Shown here: positions 8,040-17,072 of the stretch, piece by piece
How positions within the stretch are numbered: position 1 is the first letter of the stretch
How the letters are laid out: each line of letters begins with the position of its first letter
From: Roseivirga ehrenbergii
GTDB lineage: Bacteria; Bacteroidota; Bacteroidia; Cytophagales; Cyclobacteriaceae
Direction of reading: 5' to 3'
Length of the DNA: 64,000 nucleotides
Assembly: GCF_001593005.1 (NCBI RefSeq)
Contig: NZ_LQZQ01000049.1
Span: forward strand, 124,001-188,000
Translations under genes and position numbers: made by a program
Notes under the pieces: generated by a model
Database searches by the model: none
Told to the model about the DNA's origin: nothing
What the model saw: the letters and a program-made list of their open reading frames with translations, nothing else

Positions 8040-8294
8040 CTATTGTCTTCTAAAACTTGTGGTCTTTTGAAAAATAATTAAGTTTTTATTTAAGTACCTT
8101 GTTCTTTTGGGCATCCCGTTCGATTCGATAACCACATTCTCTCCATCAATGTATATAGTGGTGTTGTCTTTGTCAAATTCTTCGAAGGCAGGTGGAAGTT
8201 GAGTTTCTACGACCTGAGGTTTGCTTCTATTCACCCAAAGTCCAGCGATGATGGCCACTGAAACGAAAAATCCTGAAATGATTTTGTAAGTCAT
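8040..8294 (-). pseudogene. Truncated YHYH-protein duplicate
   Basis: 84 residues. Residues 34-61 match residues about 35-62 of the neighbouring YHYH protein closely: A-F-E-E-F-D-K-D-N-T-T-I-Y-I-D-G-E-N-V-V-I-E-S-N-G is almost the same as A-F-A-E-F-D-T-D-N-L-T-I-Y-I-D-G-S-N-V-V-I-E-T-N-G. The similarity then stops and a short unrelated tail leads to a stop, so the YHYH motifs are missing. The signal anchor lacks the lipobox cysteine of its neighbour. It is best read as a tandem duplicate that lost its 3' three quarters, although a short secreted product cannot be excluded. Confidence 0.7.
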
Positions 8295-8376
8295 ATTGCT
8301 ATTTTTTCTATTGGATGACGGCCGAAAGAAAAACTAGTGCTATGGAGAAAAAAAGTTGGACAGACGAATAGAACTC

Positions 8377-8823
8377 TTACCGTTTTCTGCTGTATTTCCG
8401 CTTTACCGTACAGGTTTCGGTGCTTCCTGAATTCAGAAGCTCTGTGGTTGTAATTACTAAGTTGGGTCCGGTTAATACGTATGTAGAGTTGATGTCAATA
8501 CTGTTAGGGAAAATGGGAGGGCTAAAAGTTATTTTTTCGCTTAGGGCTATGAAAGTACCTTTTTGTACGAGTTCACCATTTACGGTGTATTCATAGCTTG
8601 AGTTTATCAGTGTTTTTAATTCAATATGCTCTTCTTGACTACGGCTAGGATAGGTGCTGCCTTGACTACAGACGGCTTCTTCTTCTGTAAAAACCCAAGT
8701 AGTAAAAAAATCAGGATTTGTGATATGTGTTATAGGAGGTTCCTCATATCGACAAGAAGTAAGAAAGAAGCAAGACACTGAAGTGACTAATAATAGGAAT
8801 GTACGCTTCTTAAATCTGAACAT
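8377..8823 (-). CDS. Small lipocalin-like lipoprotein (hypothetical)
   Basis: 148 residues from the ATG at 8823, chosen because M-F-R-F-K-K-R-T-F-L-L-L gives a compact signal peptide with lipobox L-T-S-C; the ATG at 8841 would add six residues. The mature part has a W-V-F-T-E-E-E-A start, a cysteine pair (residues about 51 and 135) and alternating beta strands. This is the size and pattern of Bacteroidota lipocalin-like lipoproteins. It stands upstream of the YHYH cluster on the same strand, with about 80 bases in between. The function is unknown. Confidence 0.6.
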   Translation of the reverse strand: MFRFKKRTFLLLVTSVSCFFLTSCRYEEPPITHITNPDFFTTWVFTEEEAVCSQGSTYPSRSQEEHIELKTLINSSYEYTVNGELVQKGTFIALSEKITFSPPIFPNSIDINSTYVLTGPNLVITTTELLNSGSTETCTVKRKYSRKR

Positions 8824-8985
8824 AGGTGTTTTTATAAGCAATTATTAGGCCATGGGTGGAGGTTGTGTTCTGTCTTATGTTTAAACCGTGTCGTAGGCAA
8901 AAGGTTACGAAATGTAACGCCAGTCATTAAAAGAAAAAAACACTGGTCAGACCACACGAATTAGTCTGACCAGAAGTAAGTATGG

Positions 8986-11631
8986 TTATTCTGACCTTAA
9001 ACTTTTTACGGGATTTGCTATGGCTGCTTTAATGGCCTGAAAGCTCACGGTGACAATAGTCACCAAAATGGCTCCAGCCCCAGCTATGGCAAACACCCAC
9101 CAATACAATTGGGTTTTTACTTCGTAGCCATCAAGCCAGCCTTGGAGAACATTGTAAGAAATTGGAATAGCAACAAAGCAGGAGATTATAACCAGTAAGG
9201 TAAAGTCTTTCGAGAGTAATTTCCATAGGTTGATTACACTGGCACCAAGTACTTTTCGAATGCCAATCTCTTTGGTGCGTTGTTCCGCAACGAATGCCGA
9301 AAGCCCGAATAACCCCAAGCAACTTATAAGAATCGCTAGCAATGTGAAAAAGCTTGCCAGACTACCAATTCTCAATTCTGCCTCAAATTTTCTGTTGTAA
9401 TCGTCATCGGCAAAATGATAATCGAATGGTGCTTCGGGAAGTATTTCATTATAGACTTTTTCAATTGCCGGTAATGATTGGCTAGCGCTTACATTTGGGT
9501 TGAGCCTAATAAACATATAACTCATATAGTCTTGTTCCTGATCTAAAAACATGACCGATTGATCTGTTTGCTGAAAAGGAGAACCTTTGATCATGTCTTT
9601 TACCACGCCAATAATTGTGTAATTTTTGGCTTCTCTCCATCCAGGGTTGTACCTAACTATCGTTCCGATAGGGTTATCAAGGTTCATTTCCTTCAAAGCA
9701 GACTCATTAATAATGATGGCATTTTTATCCGTTTCTAAATTTGGGTCGAAGTCGCGCCCAGCAATAAACTCCATGTCTACTGCATCAGCATATCCGTTTG
9801 AAATGGTAATTGTGTTGAATGACTTATCGTAGTTGGGATCCATGCCTTCCCAAGAAAAACCATGGTTCCAGCCAAAGGTGCTCGTTACCGAGTAATCAGA
9901 GAAACCGACAGCTTCGGCCATACCTGTGTTAAGAATTTCCTTCTTTAATAGTTCTTTTTGATTTCTAAAGTTAGGAGATGCTGGCGCTAAGGTAATCATG
10001 CCTTTGGGCGAATATCCGATAGGTCTATCTTTGGCTGCCTGAATCTGGTTGTTCACGGTTATGGTGCCAATGATTAAAGCAATTGAAATAGTGAACTGAA
10101 ACACTACAAGCACCTTACGAGGAATGGATGCGCTTTTCCCAAACTTAAGTCCACCTTTAAGCGCCTTGAGTGGTTTGAAACTAGAAAGATAAGCGGCAGG
10201 GTAGGAGCCCGCAACGAGTGCTGTGAAGATTATGAATGCAACACCAAACAACCAAAACTCAGCGATATTCCAAGGGGCGACAATAGCTTTTCCTGCGGTT
10301 TCATTAAACCAAGGTAGTAATGCTTTAAGTAGTAAAAGTGAAATTAAGAAGGCCGCCAAAGTATAAAGTAATGACTCAATGTAGAATTGAGAAATGAGCT
10401 GTTTTCTCATTGAGCCTAACGTTTTCCTAATCCCCACTTCTTTGGCTCTTTTTTCAGAGCGAGCGGTGCTCAAATTCATAAAGTTGATGCAAGCCAAAAG
10501 CAGTACGAAAATACCGATGGCGCCATACAGCCTCACAAATTTCATTTCACTACTCAATACTTGCTTTCCATCTTCCCATTCCGACCTTAAATGCCAGTCT
10601 TTCATTGGATGGAGAAACAAGGTTTGACCTGATTCTTTAGCCCAATCATCATAATGGCTCTTTACTTTTTCAGCAATGAGCGCTGAAAGATGATCTTGGT
10701 CAACATTGTTGGCTAGCTGAATATAGACATCAATATTGTAATTGTTCCAAACATTGAATGCTTCTGGTGTTTCTCCAAGTAATAATGATAGACGGGAAAA
10801 GAAGGTGGCATTACTGAACTTGGAGTTTTTTGGCAGGTCTTTATAAACTCCGCCTACCAAGAGGTCGGCAGAAGAATTGATCTGAACGTTTTTTCCTACG
10901 GGATTCTCATTGTCAAATAGTTTTGCTGATAATGACTCAGAAAGCAGAATCGATCTTTTCTCTTTGAGCCCCTGAGTTGTTCCATAAATCATTTCTAGAC
11001 TTAAGGCTTCTGGGCCTTCTGGCTGAAGAAAAACACCGATCTGCCTAAATTTCAATTCTCCATTTCCGATTACTGGTGCTTGAGTTCTCGACCTGACCAT
11101 AAACAGGCTTTCAATCTGATCGGGAAAGGACTCTTTAATAAGTGTACCCATTCCAGTTGTCAGCGAATTGCTTACTGAAATACCTCCTTCTCCGTTGTCT
11201 TCTGCCCGCAATACCTGAACAATTTGCTGATAGTTTTTATGGTACTTGTTGTAATTGAGTTCGTCCTGAACCCACAAACCGATGAGCATAGCCACTACTA
11301 TACCCATGGCAAGACCAAATATGTTAATAAAAGAGTAGCCTTTGTTTTTGATCAGCTGTCTAAAGCTGACTTTAAAATTGTGCTTAATCATGGCGTTGTT
11401 GTTAAATGAGTTTTTGTTTTTGAAGAATTTAAAAGCAAAGGGGCGCATATAGTTAATGACCTGAAACCAATAATTGCGCTTTGCTTTTCGGGCTGAATGT
11501 TGTTTTAATGTTGAATAGAATTTCTCGTCCAAATCGCCCAAAACCTCTTCTGCCAGTTCATCTTTGATAAACCAGTTGAGCAGCTTTTCAGCCAATCGGG
11601 GAGGACTGATATGGTTTTTGGTGTTTTTCAT
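8986..11631 (-). CDS. MacB/FtsX-type ABC transporter permease with permease-prefix domain
   Basis: 881 residues. Residues about 10-75 (P-P-R-L-A-E-K-L-L-N-W-F ... L-G-D-L-D-E-K-F) are the permease prefix domain found in Bacteroidota. Then come a first membrane helix (about 98-122), a MacB-type periplasmic domain, and an FtsX module ending in K-E-V-G-I-R-K-T-L-G. A second periplasmic domain and a second FtsX module with K-E-I-G-I-R-K-V-L-G complete the eight-helix double-FtsX plan. These large permeases usually pair with an ABC ATPase encoded elsewhere and are thought to export peptides or act in cell-envelope stress; the substrate is unknown. The upstream padR gene is the usual partner regulator of prefix-domain permeases. 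Confidence 0.92.
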   Translation of the reverse strand: MKNTKNHISPPRLAEKLLNWFIKDELAEEVLGDLDEKFYSTLKQHSARKAKRNYWFQVINYMRPFAFKFFKNKNSFNNNAMIKHNFKVSFRQLIKNKGYSFINIFGLAMGIVVAMLIGLWVQDELNYNKYHKNYQQIVQVLRAEDNGEGGISVSNSLTTGMGTLIKESFPDQIESLFMVRSRTQAPVIGNGELKFRQIGVFLQPEGPEALSLEMIYGTTQGLKEKRSILLSESLSAKLFDNENPVGKNVQINSSADLLVGGVYKDLPKNSKFSNATFFSRLSLLLGETPEAFNVWNNYNIDVYIQLANNVDQDHLSALIAEKVKSHYDDWAKESGQTLFLHPMKDWHLRSEWEDGKQVLSSEMKFVRLYGAIGIFVLLLACINFMNLSTARSEKRAKEVGIRKTLGSMRKQLISQFYIESLLYTLAAFLISLLLLKALLPWFNETAGKAIVAPWNIAEFWLFGVAFIIFTALVAGSYPAAYLSSFKPLKALKGGLKFGKSASIPRKVLVVFQFTISIALIIGTITVNNQIQAAKDRPIGYSPKGMITLAPASPNFRNQKELLKKEILNTGMAEAVGFSDYSVTSTFGWNHGFSWEGMDPNYDKSFNTITISNGYADAVDMEFIAGRDFDPNLETDKNAIIINESALKEMNLDNPIGTIVRYNPGWREAKNYTIIGVVKDMIKGSPFQQTDQSVMFLDQEQDYMSYMFIRLNPNVSASQSLPAIEKVYNEILPEAPFDYHFADDDYNRKFEAELRIGSLASFFTLLAILISCLGLFGLSAFVAEQRTKEIGIRKVLGASVINLWKLLSKDFTLLVIISCFVAIPISYNVLQGWLDGYEVKTQLYWWVFAIAGAGAILVTIVTVSFQAIKAAIANPVKSLRSE

Positions 11632-11642
11632 TGTTTATGAAT

Positions 11643-11766
11643 CGTCATTGCGAGAGAGGTCCTTTTGCGCTAGCAATGGAGCGACCGAAGCAATCTCATA
11701 ATCGTTATCTCGAGATTGCTTCGTCACAAACTTCCGCTACCGCGAAGCTTGTTTCTCGCAATGACG
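11643..11766. repeat. Nested-palindrome intergenic repeat (MITE/REP-like)
   Basis: It is bounded by a perfect 13-bp inverted repeat, CGTCATTGCGAGA (11643-11655), with its complement ending at 11766. Inside is a second perfect 12-bp inverted repeat, CGAAGCAATCTC (11686-11697) and GAGATTGCTTCG (11712-11723). It carries no ORF. Repeats with these termini are common in intergenic DNA of diverse bacteria. It sits between padR and the permease gene, inside their presumed transcript. Confidence 0.75.
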
Positions 11767-11784
11767 GTCTGAAGTGCAAGGGGC

Positions 11785-12129
11785 TTAAACATTAAAGTTT
11801 AGTTTACTACCAGCAAAGGCCGGAAACTGATTCCATAAAGCAATTTTAAAATCTCTAGCCTCTTGTAGCGTTGTCTGACCAGAAGCCGTGATGGTGTAAA
11901 TTCGTTTTCTGCGCCCACCACGTTCAGCAGTAGATTCACCCATTTCCGATTCCAGAAATCCTTTCTCTGTTAATCGATTGAGGGTAGAGTGCACCGCCCC
12001 AATGGACACGGCCCTATTAGTTTGCGATTCAAACTCTTCGGCAATTTTAAAAGCATAGGCTTCTTTATCTAAAATGCCAACCAAGAGCAGAAGTGTTTCT
12101 TCAAAGTCTCCTAAGCGTGTTTCTTTCAT
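11785..12129 (-). CDS. PadR-family transcriptional regulator
   Basis: 114 residues. The winged helix of the PadR family is recognisable: L-L-L-V-G-I-L-D-K-E-A-Y-A-F-K-I-A-E-E-F, the start of the wing in I-G-A-V-H-S-T-L-N-R-L-T-E-K-G-F-L-E-S, then R-R-K-R-I-Y-T-I-T-A-S-G. PadR proteins repress by binding dyad operators as dimers. This one lies upstream of a prefix-domain ABC permease, the typical pairing in Bacteroidota, and its own promoter is enclosed by a large inverted repeat (12131-12193), which argues for autoregulation. The inducer is unknown. Confidence 0.92.
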   Translation of the reverse strand: MKETRLGDFEETLLLLVGILDKEAYAFKIAEEFESQTNRAVSIGAVHSTLNRLTEKGFLESEMGESTAERGGRRKRIYTITASGQTTLQEARDFKIALWNQFPAFAGSKLNFNV

Positions 12130-12130
12130 A

Positions 12131-12193
12131 ACTTACTAGATTGTAGAACAAACATACAAAACAAATTTTAATATGTTCTACTTTCTAGTAAGT
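12131..12193 (-). promoter_or_regulatory. padR promoter inside a long inverted repeat (candidate operator)
   Basis: ACTTACTAGA (12131-12140) and TCTAGTAAGT (12184-12193) are perfect complements. Just inside them GTAGAACA (12143-12150) and TGTTCTAC (12174-12181) are also perfect complements. The minus-strand TATGTTTG -7 box (complement of 12149-12156) lies within. A tetrameric PadR or two dimers could close this region; binding is inferred. Confidence 0.6.
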
Positions 12194-12393
12194 AATGTGA
12201 TTGTTCATTTTAGCTCTAGAGTTTCAGTAGTTTAAATTAATTTTAGTAATAAAAAATTTAACCATAATAAGGTCATTCTTATTATAAAGTGTTTTATGGT
12301 TTTGAAATAATGCTGTAACTCAATACATTGAACTAAGTTATACGTTGTTTTTATTTTTTGTGTAGTTCTTGTTTTCAACCTTATCTAACCCTT

Positions 12394-14874
12394 ATGAAAT
12401 CCAAACTGACCATTTGCTTCATTCTAATTTGCCAGAGTTGCTTGGTGTTCGCTCAAAAGGCTTCGGGCATTGAAGAGATTAGCCAGTCGCTGGAAAATTA
12501 CGATACCTCTTTTCCCTTCGAGAAAGTCTATGTTCATACCGATAGAAAGTACTATTCGGCTGGTGAAATGGTGTGGCTTCAAGCCTATTTGGTTGATGGA
12601 AAAACGCTTGAACCCTCTGGATTGAGTGAGAACATTATGGTCGATCTGTATGATTCGGAACATAAGCTTTTGGCGCAGCGGAAAATATATTCGAATGGCG
12701 GTTTTGGTAATGGCGACATTAAATTACCAAGCGATTTAAAAGGAGGGGTTTATATTTTAAAAGCCTACACCAACTGGATGAAGAATTTCGATGAGGCCTT
12801 TATGTTCGAAAAGAAATTGGTGGTGATGGATGGTTCATGGACGCCAACCCAAGTAAATAGTAGTGAGGTAGACGTTCAGTTTTTTCCAGAAGGCGGCCAC
12901 TTGGTAGATAACGTAAAGAGCAGAGTTGCCTTTAAAGCCATTGATATTTCTGGTAGAGGTGTTTCGGTTACGGGGCAGGTGACTGACGAGTCGGGTAACG
13001 AAATTACAGAGTTTAAAACAGAGCATGACGGAATGGGGACTTTTTCATTCACACCAGAAATAGGGAAGAAGTACAGTGCTAAAATTGAAGGCAGTTCAAC
13101 AAGTTTCCCTTTGCAAACGGTGGAAGATAGAGGTTTTGTTATTGAAGTAGACAACAGTAATATGAACCTTTTAAAGCTGAAATTGCGATCTAATGAAAAC
13201 ACGAACAAAGCGCAAAACTATAGCTTAATCATTCATGCTAAGCGTCAGTTAATTTATGCCCTAGAGCTCAAACTTACAGAAAATGAGAACCTGATTACCT
13301 TGCCTAAAATCCACTTTCCTAACGGTATTTCGCACATTACTTTATTCGATAGCCAATCGAATGTTGTTTTGGAACGACTGATTTTTGTGGATAATCCCAA
13401 AGGAAAAATCACGGTGAGTACCGATCAGGAAACTTATGAGTCCAGAAGTAAAGTAACTGCCAAAATTGATGTAAAAGAATCGAACGGAATGCCTGTTGAA
13501 GGTTTATTTTCTGTAAGTGTTTTGGATCTGGGGCAAACGCTCGACAGAGCACCCCACCAAACCATTTATTCTGATTTATTCCTCACTTCTGACCTTAAGG
13601 GCTACATCGATAACCCGATGTATTACTTTGACCCCAACAATGAAAAGGCAAAAGCACACTTGGATTTGGTAATGATGAGTCATGGCTGGACACGTTTTTC
13701 TTGGGATGAAATCTTACAAGGTTTGCCCGAACCAGAATACCAAGTGGAAAAGGGGCTGTCTATATCTGGAAGGTTGATGAATTCATCAGGAAAGAAACCA
13801 CAGGCAGAGGGTGAAATCACCATGATCAGTCAAACAGACAATATGGAACTATTCAATACAACTCAGACAGATGAAGAAGGGGAGTTTAGTTTTAATAATC
13901 TTAGATATTCTAATACCGATAATGTGATTTTGCGTGGTATGGGGCGTAAAGGAGATAAATATGTAAAAATTGTGTTGGACAGCACTACGAATACACCTGC
14001 GCTCAGTTCGGCCTTTAAATCACGTTTTGAAACACAAGAGATTAAACCAGAAGAGATTACAAGCTATACAGAAAAAAGTAACTTCCGCAAATCCTATGTG
14101 GTTACCTATGGTTTTGACTCCCTTATGTTCAGGGACCTAGGTTCTGTAACTGTAGAAGGAAAAAAGCGAGGAGAAACCGTTTCTCGAATGGCAACTAGTG
14201 TTTATGGACCTAGTAATTATGTGATTAATTTCAACGACATTAATATAAAGACCTATATTAACCCATTTGATGTATTAGAACTTAGAATCCCTGGTTTTAG
14301 AACCAATATTGCTGGTAATAATGGTAGTCAGGATAATCTAGCCACATTCGATGGAGCTGGACGTATGACTAACTACGTTAGTATCAGAAATCCTGGGGGA
14401 AATGCAAAAGAGGGAAAGGGGGCTACAGGGAATGATAATATGCCGCGCCTTTTGTTGGATGATAAACTGGTAATGTATGATCATATAGTTTCCATGTCAC
14501 CAAGCATGATTGATCGTGTGGAGGCTTACTTTGAAGAAACTGTCATTGGAGGGCAACCATTAGGTTGGGTATTGGCTTTTTATTCTAAAGAAGAGGGAGC
14601 CAAAAATGTGATCACCAAAAAGCTAAAGAATGGTTATGATAAACCAAGGGAGTTTTATGCTCCAAAATACGATGTGAAGGAACCAACACATAACCAGCCA
14701 GACCGTAGGGTAGTGCTTTTTTGGAAACCGATGTTACTGATTGAAGACGGTGAAATCTCATTTGACTTTTGGAATAGCGATACGGATACAGAAGTGATGA
14801 TTGACGTTCAAGGACTTTCAATGTCGGGTGAACCCTTTCATTTGGTGAAAAGCTATAAAATCGAAAAGAAATAA
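12394..14874 (+). CDS. MG2/plug-type Bacteroidota surface protein
   Basis: 826 residues from the ATG at 12394, chosen because it begins a good signal peptide (M-K-S-K-L-T-I-C-F-I-L-I ... F-A-Q); the frame also stays open upstream from a TTG at 12358. Residues about 35-130 form an MG2-like (alpha-2-macroglobulin) domain with the family phrase P-F-E-K-V-Y-V-H-T-D-R-K-Y-Y-S-A-G-E. Further immunoglobulin-like repeats and a carboxypeptidase-regulatory-like domain follow (about 470-540). The C-terminal part has a TonB-plug-like segment. It is probably periplasmic or attached to the outer membrane, and its role is not established. It is followed 2 bases later by a partner gene. Confidence 0.75.
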   Translation: MKSKLTICFILICQSCLVFAQKASGIEEISQSLENYDTSFPFEKVYVHTDRKYYSAGEMVWLQAYLVDGKTLEPSGLSENIMVDLYDSEHKLLAQRKIYSNGGFGNGDIKLPSDLKGGVYILKAYTNWMKNFDEAFMFEKKLVVMDGSWTPTQVNSSEVDVQFFPEGGHLVDNVKSRVAFKAIDISGRGVSVTGQVTDESGNEITEFKTEHDGMGTFSFTPEIGKKYSAKIEGSSTSFPLQTVEDRGFVIEVDNSNMNLLKLKLRSNENTNKAQNYSLIIHAKRQLIYALELKLTENENLITLPKIHFPNGISHITLFDSQSNVVLERLIFVDNPKGKITVSTDQETYESRSKVTAKIDVKESNGMPVEGLFSVSVLDLGQTLDRAPHQTIYSDLFLTSDLKGYIDNPMYYFDPNNEKAKAHLDLVMMSHGWTRFSWDEILQGLPEPEYQVEKGLSISGRLMNSSGKKPQAEGEITMISQTDNMELFNTTQTDEEGEFSFNNLRYSNTDNVILRGMGRKGDKYVKIVLDSTTNTPALSSAFKSRFETQEIKPEEITSYTEKSNFRKSYVVTYGFDSLMFRDLGSVTVEGKKRGETVSRMATSVYGPSNYVINFNDINIKTYINPFDVLELRIPGFRTNIAGNNGSQDNLATFDGAGRMTNYVSIRNPGGNAKEGKGATGNDNMPRLLLDDKLVMYDHIVSMSPSMIDRVEAYFEETVIGGQPLGWVLAFYSKEEGAKNVITKKLKNGYDKPREFYAPKYDVKEPTHNQPDRRVVLFWKPMLLIEDGEISFDFWNSDTDTEVMIDVQGLSMSGEPFHLVKSYKIEKK

Positions 14875-14876
14875 AC

Positions 14877-15995
14877 ATGGTTAGATTTAGATTCTTGTTC
14901 AGCTTAATGCTTATTATAAGCAGCTTGACTTTAGTTTCACAAGAAGGCTTTGGCCAAATTAGAGTACTGAAAGGTAGGGTAGTAGAGAAAGAGAGTGGAA
15001 ATCCCATCAGCTATTGTACGGTTGCTTTAGTGGGTACATCTTTGGGAAGCATATCCGATCAGGACGGCTATTTTGAGATTAAAGACCTGCCCAATGAGAG
15101 CCTCAATATTGTGGTTTCTCACGTTGCTTATGAAAATAGAATATTGGTGTATGACCCGAAAAGGCTTCCTGAATCCTTAATTATAAAGCTCGATCCAGCA
15201 GTAGTTGAACTTGATCAAGTTGAGATAAGCACGAAGGGCAAAGGTAGAGTTGCACGGAAAAGACGGAGAGAGATAGGCGACTTTTACAATATGGTTTTAG
15301 GCACTGGCTATGATGACAAGGATATTGAGCTTACAAATGCAGAAATCATCGACCTAAAAGACTTGACTTCTAAAAGCACGATCTATAGCGCAAACTATGA
15401 TCTCAATTTTGTTAATCAGCACCTTGGCTATCAGATTGACTACTACAATTTTGCATTTTATATGGCCGATAGAGCGAAATCGTTTTTTGGTTACCCTGTT
15501 TTTACAGAAATGAAGCCCGAAAATGAGGAACAACAAGAGCAGTGGGAGACTAATAGAGAAAAAGCTTACAACGGTTCATTAACGCATTTTTTGCGTAGTT
15601 TGATAGAGAATAAAGTGGCAGAAGAGAATTTTTTAGCAAGCCTTACCAACTATAACCCTTCGTCATTCGATTCAAAAAAAATGAGTAGAAAGACCGAAGT
15701 GATTCGAATCGATTCAACAGGGTATTCAGAAGGAAATGTCCATTTAACCTATCATAAAGAAAAGGAATTCTACGAGTTGAGCTTTGATGGCGTAATTGAG
15801 GTTTTTTATGTGGGACCTGGAACTGAAGAATTAGAAACCACTCCTTTGAGTTACATAAAAGTCATTGGAACAAGGGCCATTGTTTATCCGAACGGTGTGC
15901 TGAAAGACCCACTTTCTATTATGACTTATGGCTATTTGGGCAATAAAGGCGTGTATGAAATGCTGCCGTCAAACTATATACCCACAAAGAAATAA
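14877..15995 (+). CDS. Carboxypeptidase-regulatory-like (CarbopepD_reg-2) domain protein
   Basis: 372 residues. Signal peptide at 1-26, then at about 28-110 the CarbopepD_reg-2 domain typical of Bacteroidota outer membrane proteins: L-K-G-R-V-V-E-K-E-S-G-N-P-I-S-Y-C-T-V-A-L, G-T-S-L-G-S-I-S-D-Q-D-G-Y-F-E-I and V-S-H-V-A-Y. The remaining 260 residues have no motif I recognise. It starts 2 bases after the MG2/plug gene, so the two are co-transcribed and probably work together at the cell surface. A bidirectional terminator follows. Confidence 0.8.
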   Translation: MVRFRFLFSLMLIISSLTLVSQEGFGQIRVLKGRVVEKESGNPISYCTVALVGTSLGSISDQDGYFEIKDLPNESLNIVVSHVAYENRILVYDPKRLPESLIIKLDPAVVELDQVEISTKGKGRVARKRRREIGDFYNMVLGTGYDDKDIELTNAEIIDLKDLTSKSTIYSANYDLNFVNQHLGYQIDYYNFAFYMADRAKSFFGYPVFTEMKPENEEQQEQWETNREKAYNGSLTHFLRSLIENKVAEENFLASLTNYNPSSFDSKKMSRKTEVIRIDSTGYSEGNVHLTYHKEKEFYELSFDGVIEVFYVGPGTEELETTPLSYIKVIGTRAIVYPNGVLKDPLSIMTYGYLGNKGVYEMLPSNYIPTKK

Positions 15996-16022
15996 GGATA
16001 GAAAATCACTTTATTTGGTGAT

Positions 16023-16061
16023 GAAAACGGGGTTTCAGCTTTAGCCAAATCCCCGTTTTCA
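16023..16061. terminator. Bidirectional terminator
   Basis: GAAAACGGGGTTT (16023-16035) pairs with AAATCCCCGTTTTC (16047-16060) with one mismatch. It lies between the convergent surface-protein gene and the M23 peptidase gene. Confidence 0.7.
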
Positions 16062-16078
16062 ATCCGAGTTAAATGTTC

Positions 16079-17044
16079 TTAATTTGAAATGCGATCGCCT
16101 TTAATGGGAGAGTAGTCTGTTTTTACTTTTCCGTTTACCTTAATGCTTTTGAAATAACTTTTAGCCCCAGTGGCTTGACTCATTTCTTCCATGTTTTGAA
16201 TATGGAAATGAAGGTGCGGTTCAGAAGAATTGCCTGAATTTCCACTCAGTCCCAACACCTGTCCTTGGGTTACTTGGTCGCCTTGTTTTACTTTGATTGA
16301 ATGTTGTTTGAAGTGAGCGAGCAGGAGGTATTCATTATTGGCCGTTTTAATGATTACAGTATTACCAGTCACGAAAAAAGGGTTCATAGTGCCTGGTTTG
16401 TTGTCTTTAACTCCATCCACTGCCAAAACTACTTCGCCAGCCGCAGGTGCCAATAGCTCTTTACCAAAAGCATAATAATCTTCGTTTTTACTTCCGTCAC
16501 CGCTGAAGGATTTACCATTTTCATCCATGATTAAGAAGTCAAAAGCTCCTTTTTGTGCAGGAGTGGTTACGTGGTAATTCAGTTCTTCGGTATCACCTCC
16601 CCAGAAAACTGTCCATTCACCTTTGAAGGGTAGTATTAAACTCGAAATGTTACGCTCCAATATCGGTTGACTATCGTCTTGATAGGGCTTTAAATGTAAA
16701 CCGTTGATTTTTGAGTTTTGGTCTGTTGAAAGGTTTAGACCGAGTATGGTCCGATCGAATTGAGCTTTGTATAGCGCCACCGTACCTTGTTCGTATTTAA
16801 CAAATTCTAAATTTTTGAGTGTGCCAGCCTGTGACTTTACATTTTCAAGAAAGGTTAAAGTCTGATCTAAAGGCAAAGCGGTTTTCATTTCGGGTGAAAA
16901 CATATCAAAAATGGCCTTGTATTCATTTTGATTGAAATACTTTTTGAATGCAGAAGAAGTTTTTTGTGAAATCTCCTTCTCTCCTTGTGCGAAAGTCATG
17001 GTACTAATGCCAAAAATGATGAGTAATGCGATTAGTTTTTTCAT
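16079..17044 (-). CDS. M23-family peptidase with N-terminal DUF3887-like domain
   Basis: 321 residues from the ATG at 17044, preferred because M-K-K-L-I-A-L-L-I-I-F-G ... F-A-Q is a standard signal peptide; an upstream in-frame start would add 24 unlikely residues. Residues about 25-130 form a DUF3887-type domain (F-N-Q-N-E-Y-K-A-I-F-D-M-F). The C-terminal half is an M23 (LytM-like) domain with L-L-L-A-H-F and P-H-L-H-F-H, giving two zinc ligands of the H-x-H motif. The first ligand motif H-x-x-x-D is not standard: the site reads S-K-N-E-D-Y-Y-A-F-G. M23 enzymes cut peptidoglycan cross-bridges. It is the last gene of the ECF sigma operon. Confidence 0.85.
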   Translation of the reverse strand: MKKLIALLIIFGISTMTFAQGEKEISQKTSSAFKKYFNQNEYKAIFDMFSPEMKTALPLDQTLTFLENVKSQAGTLKNLEFVKYEQGTVALYKAQFDRTILGLNLSTDQNSKINGLHLKPYQDDSQPILERNISSLILPFKGEWTVFWGGDTEELNYHVTTPAQKGAFDFLIMDENGKSFSGDGSKNEDYYAFGKELLAPAAGEVVLAVDGVKDNKPGTMNPFFVTGNTVIIKTANNEYLLLAHFKQHSIKVKQGDQVTQGQVLGLSGNSGNSSEPHLHFHIQNMEEMSQATGAKSYFKSIKVNGKVKTDYSPIKGDRISN

Positions 17045-17072
17045 GTGTTGTATAATTGAGTTCCTTATGTGT

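Noticed and set aside
12358-12393. Upstream TTG start of the MG2/plug protein
   Set aside because: It would add 12 residues in front of a clean signal peptide that starts at the ATG at 12394.
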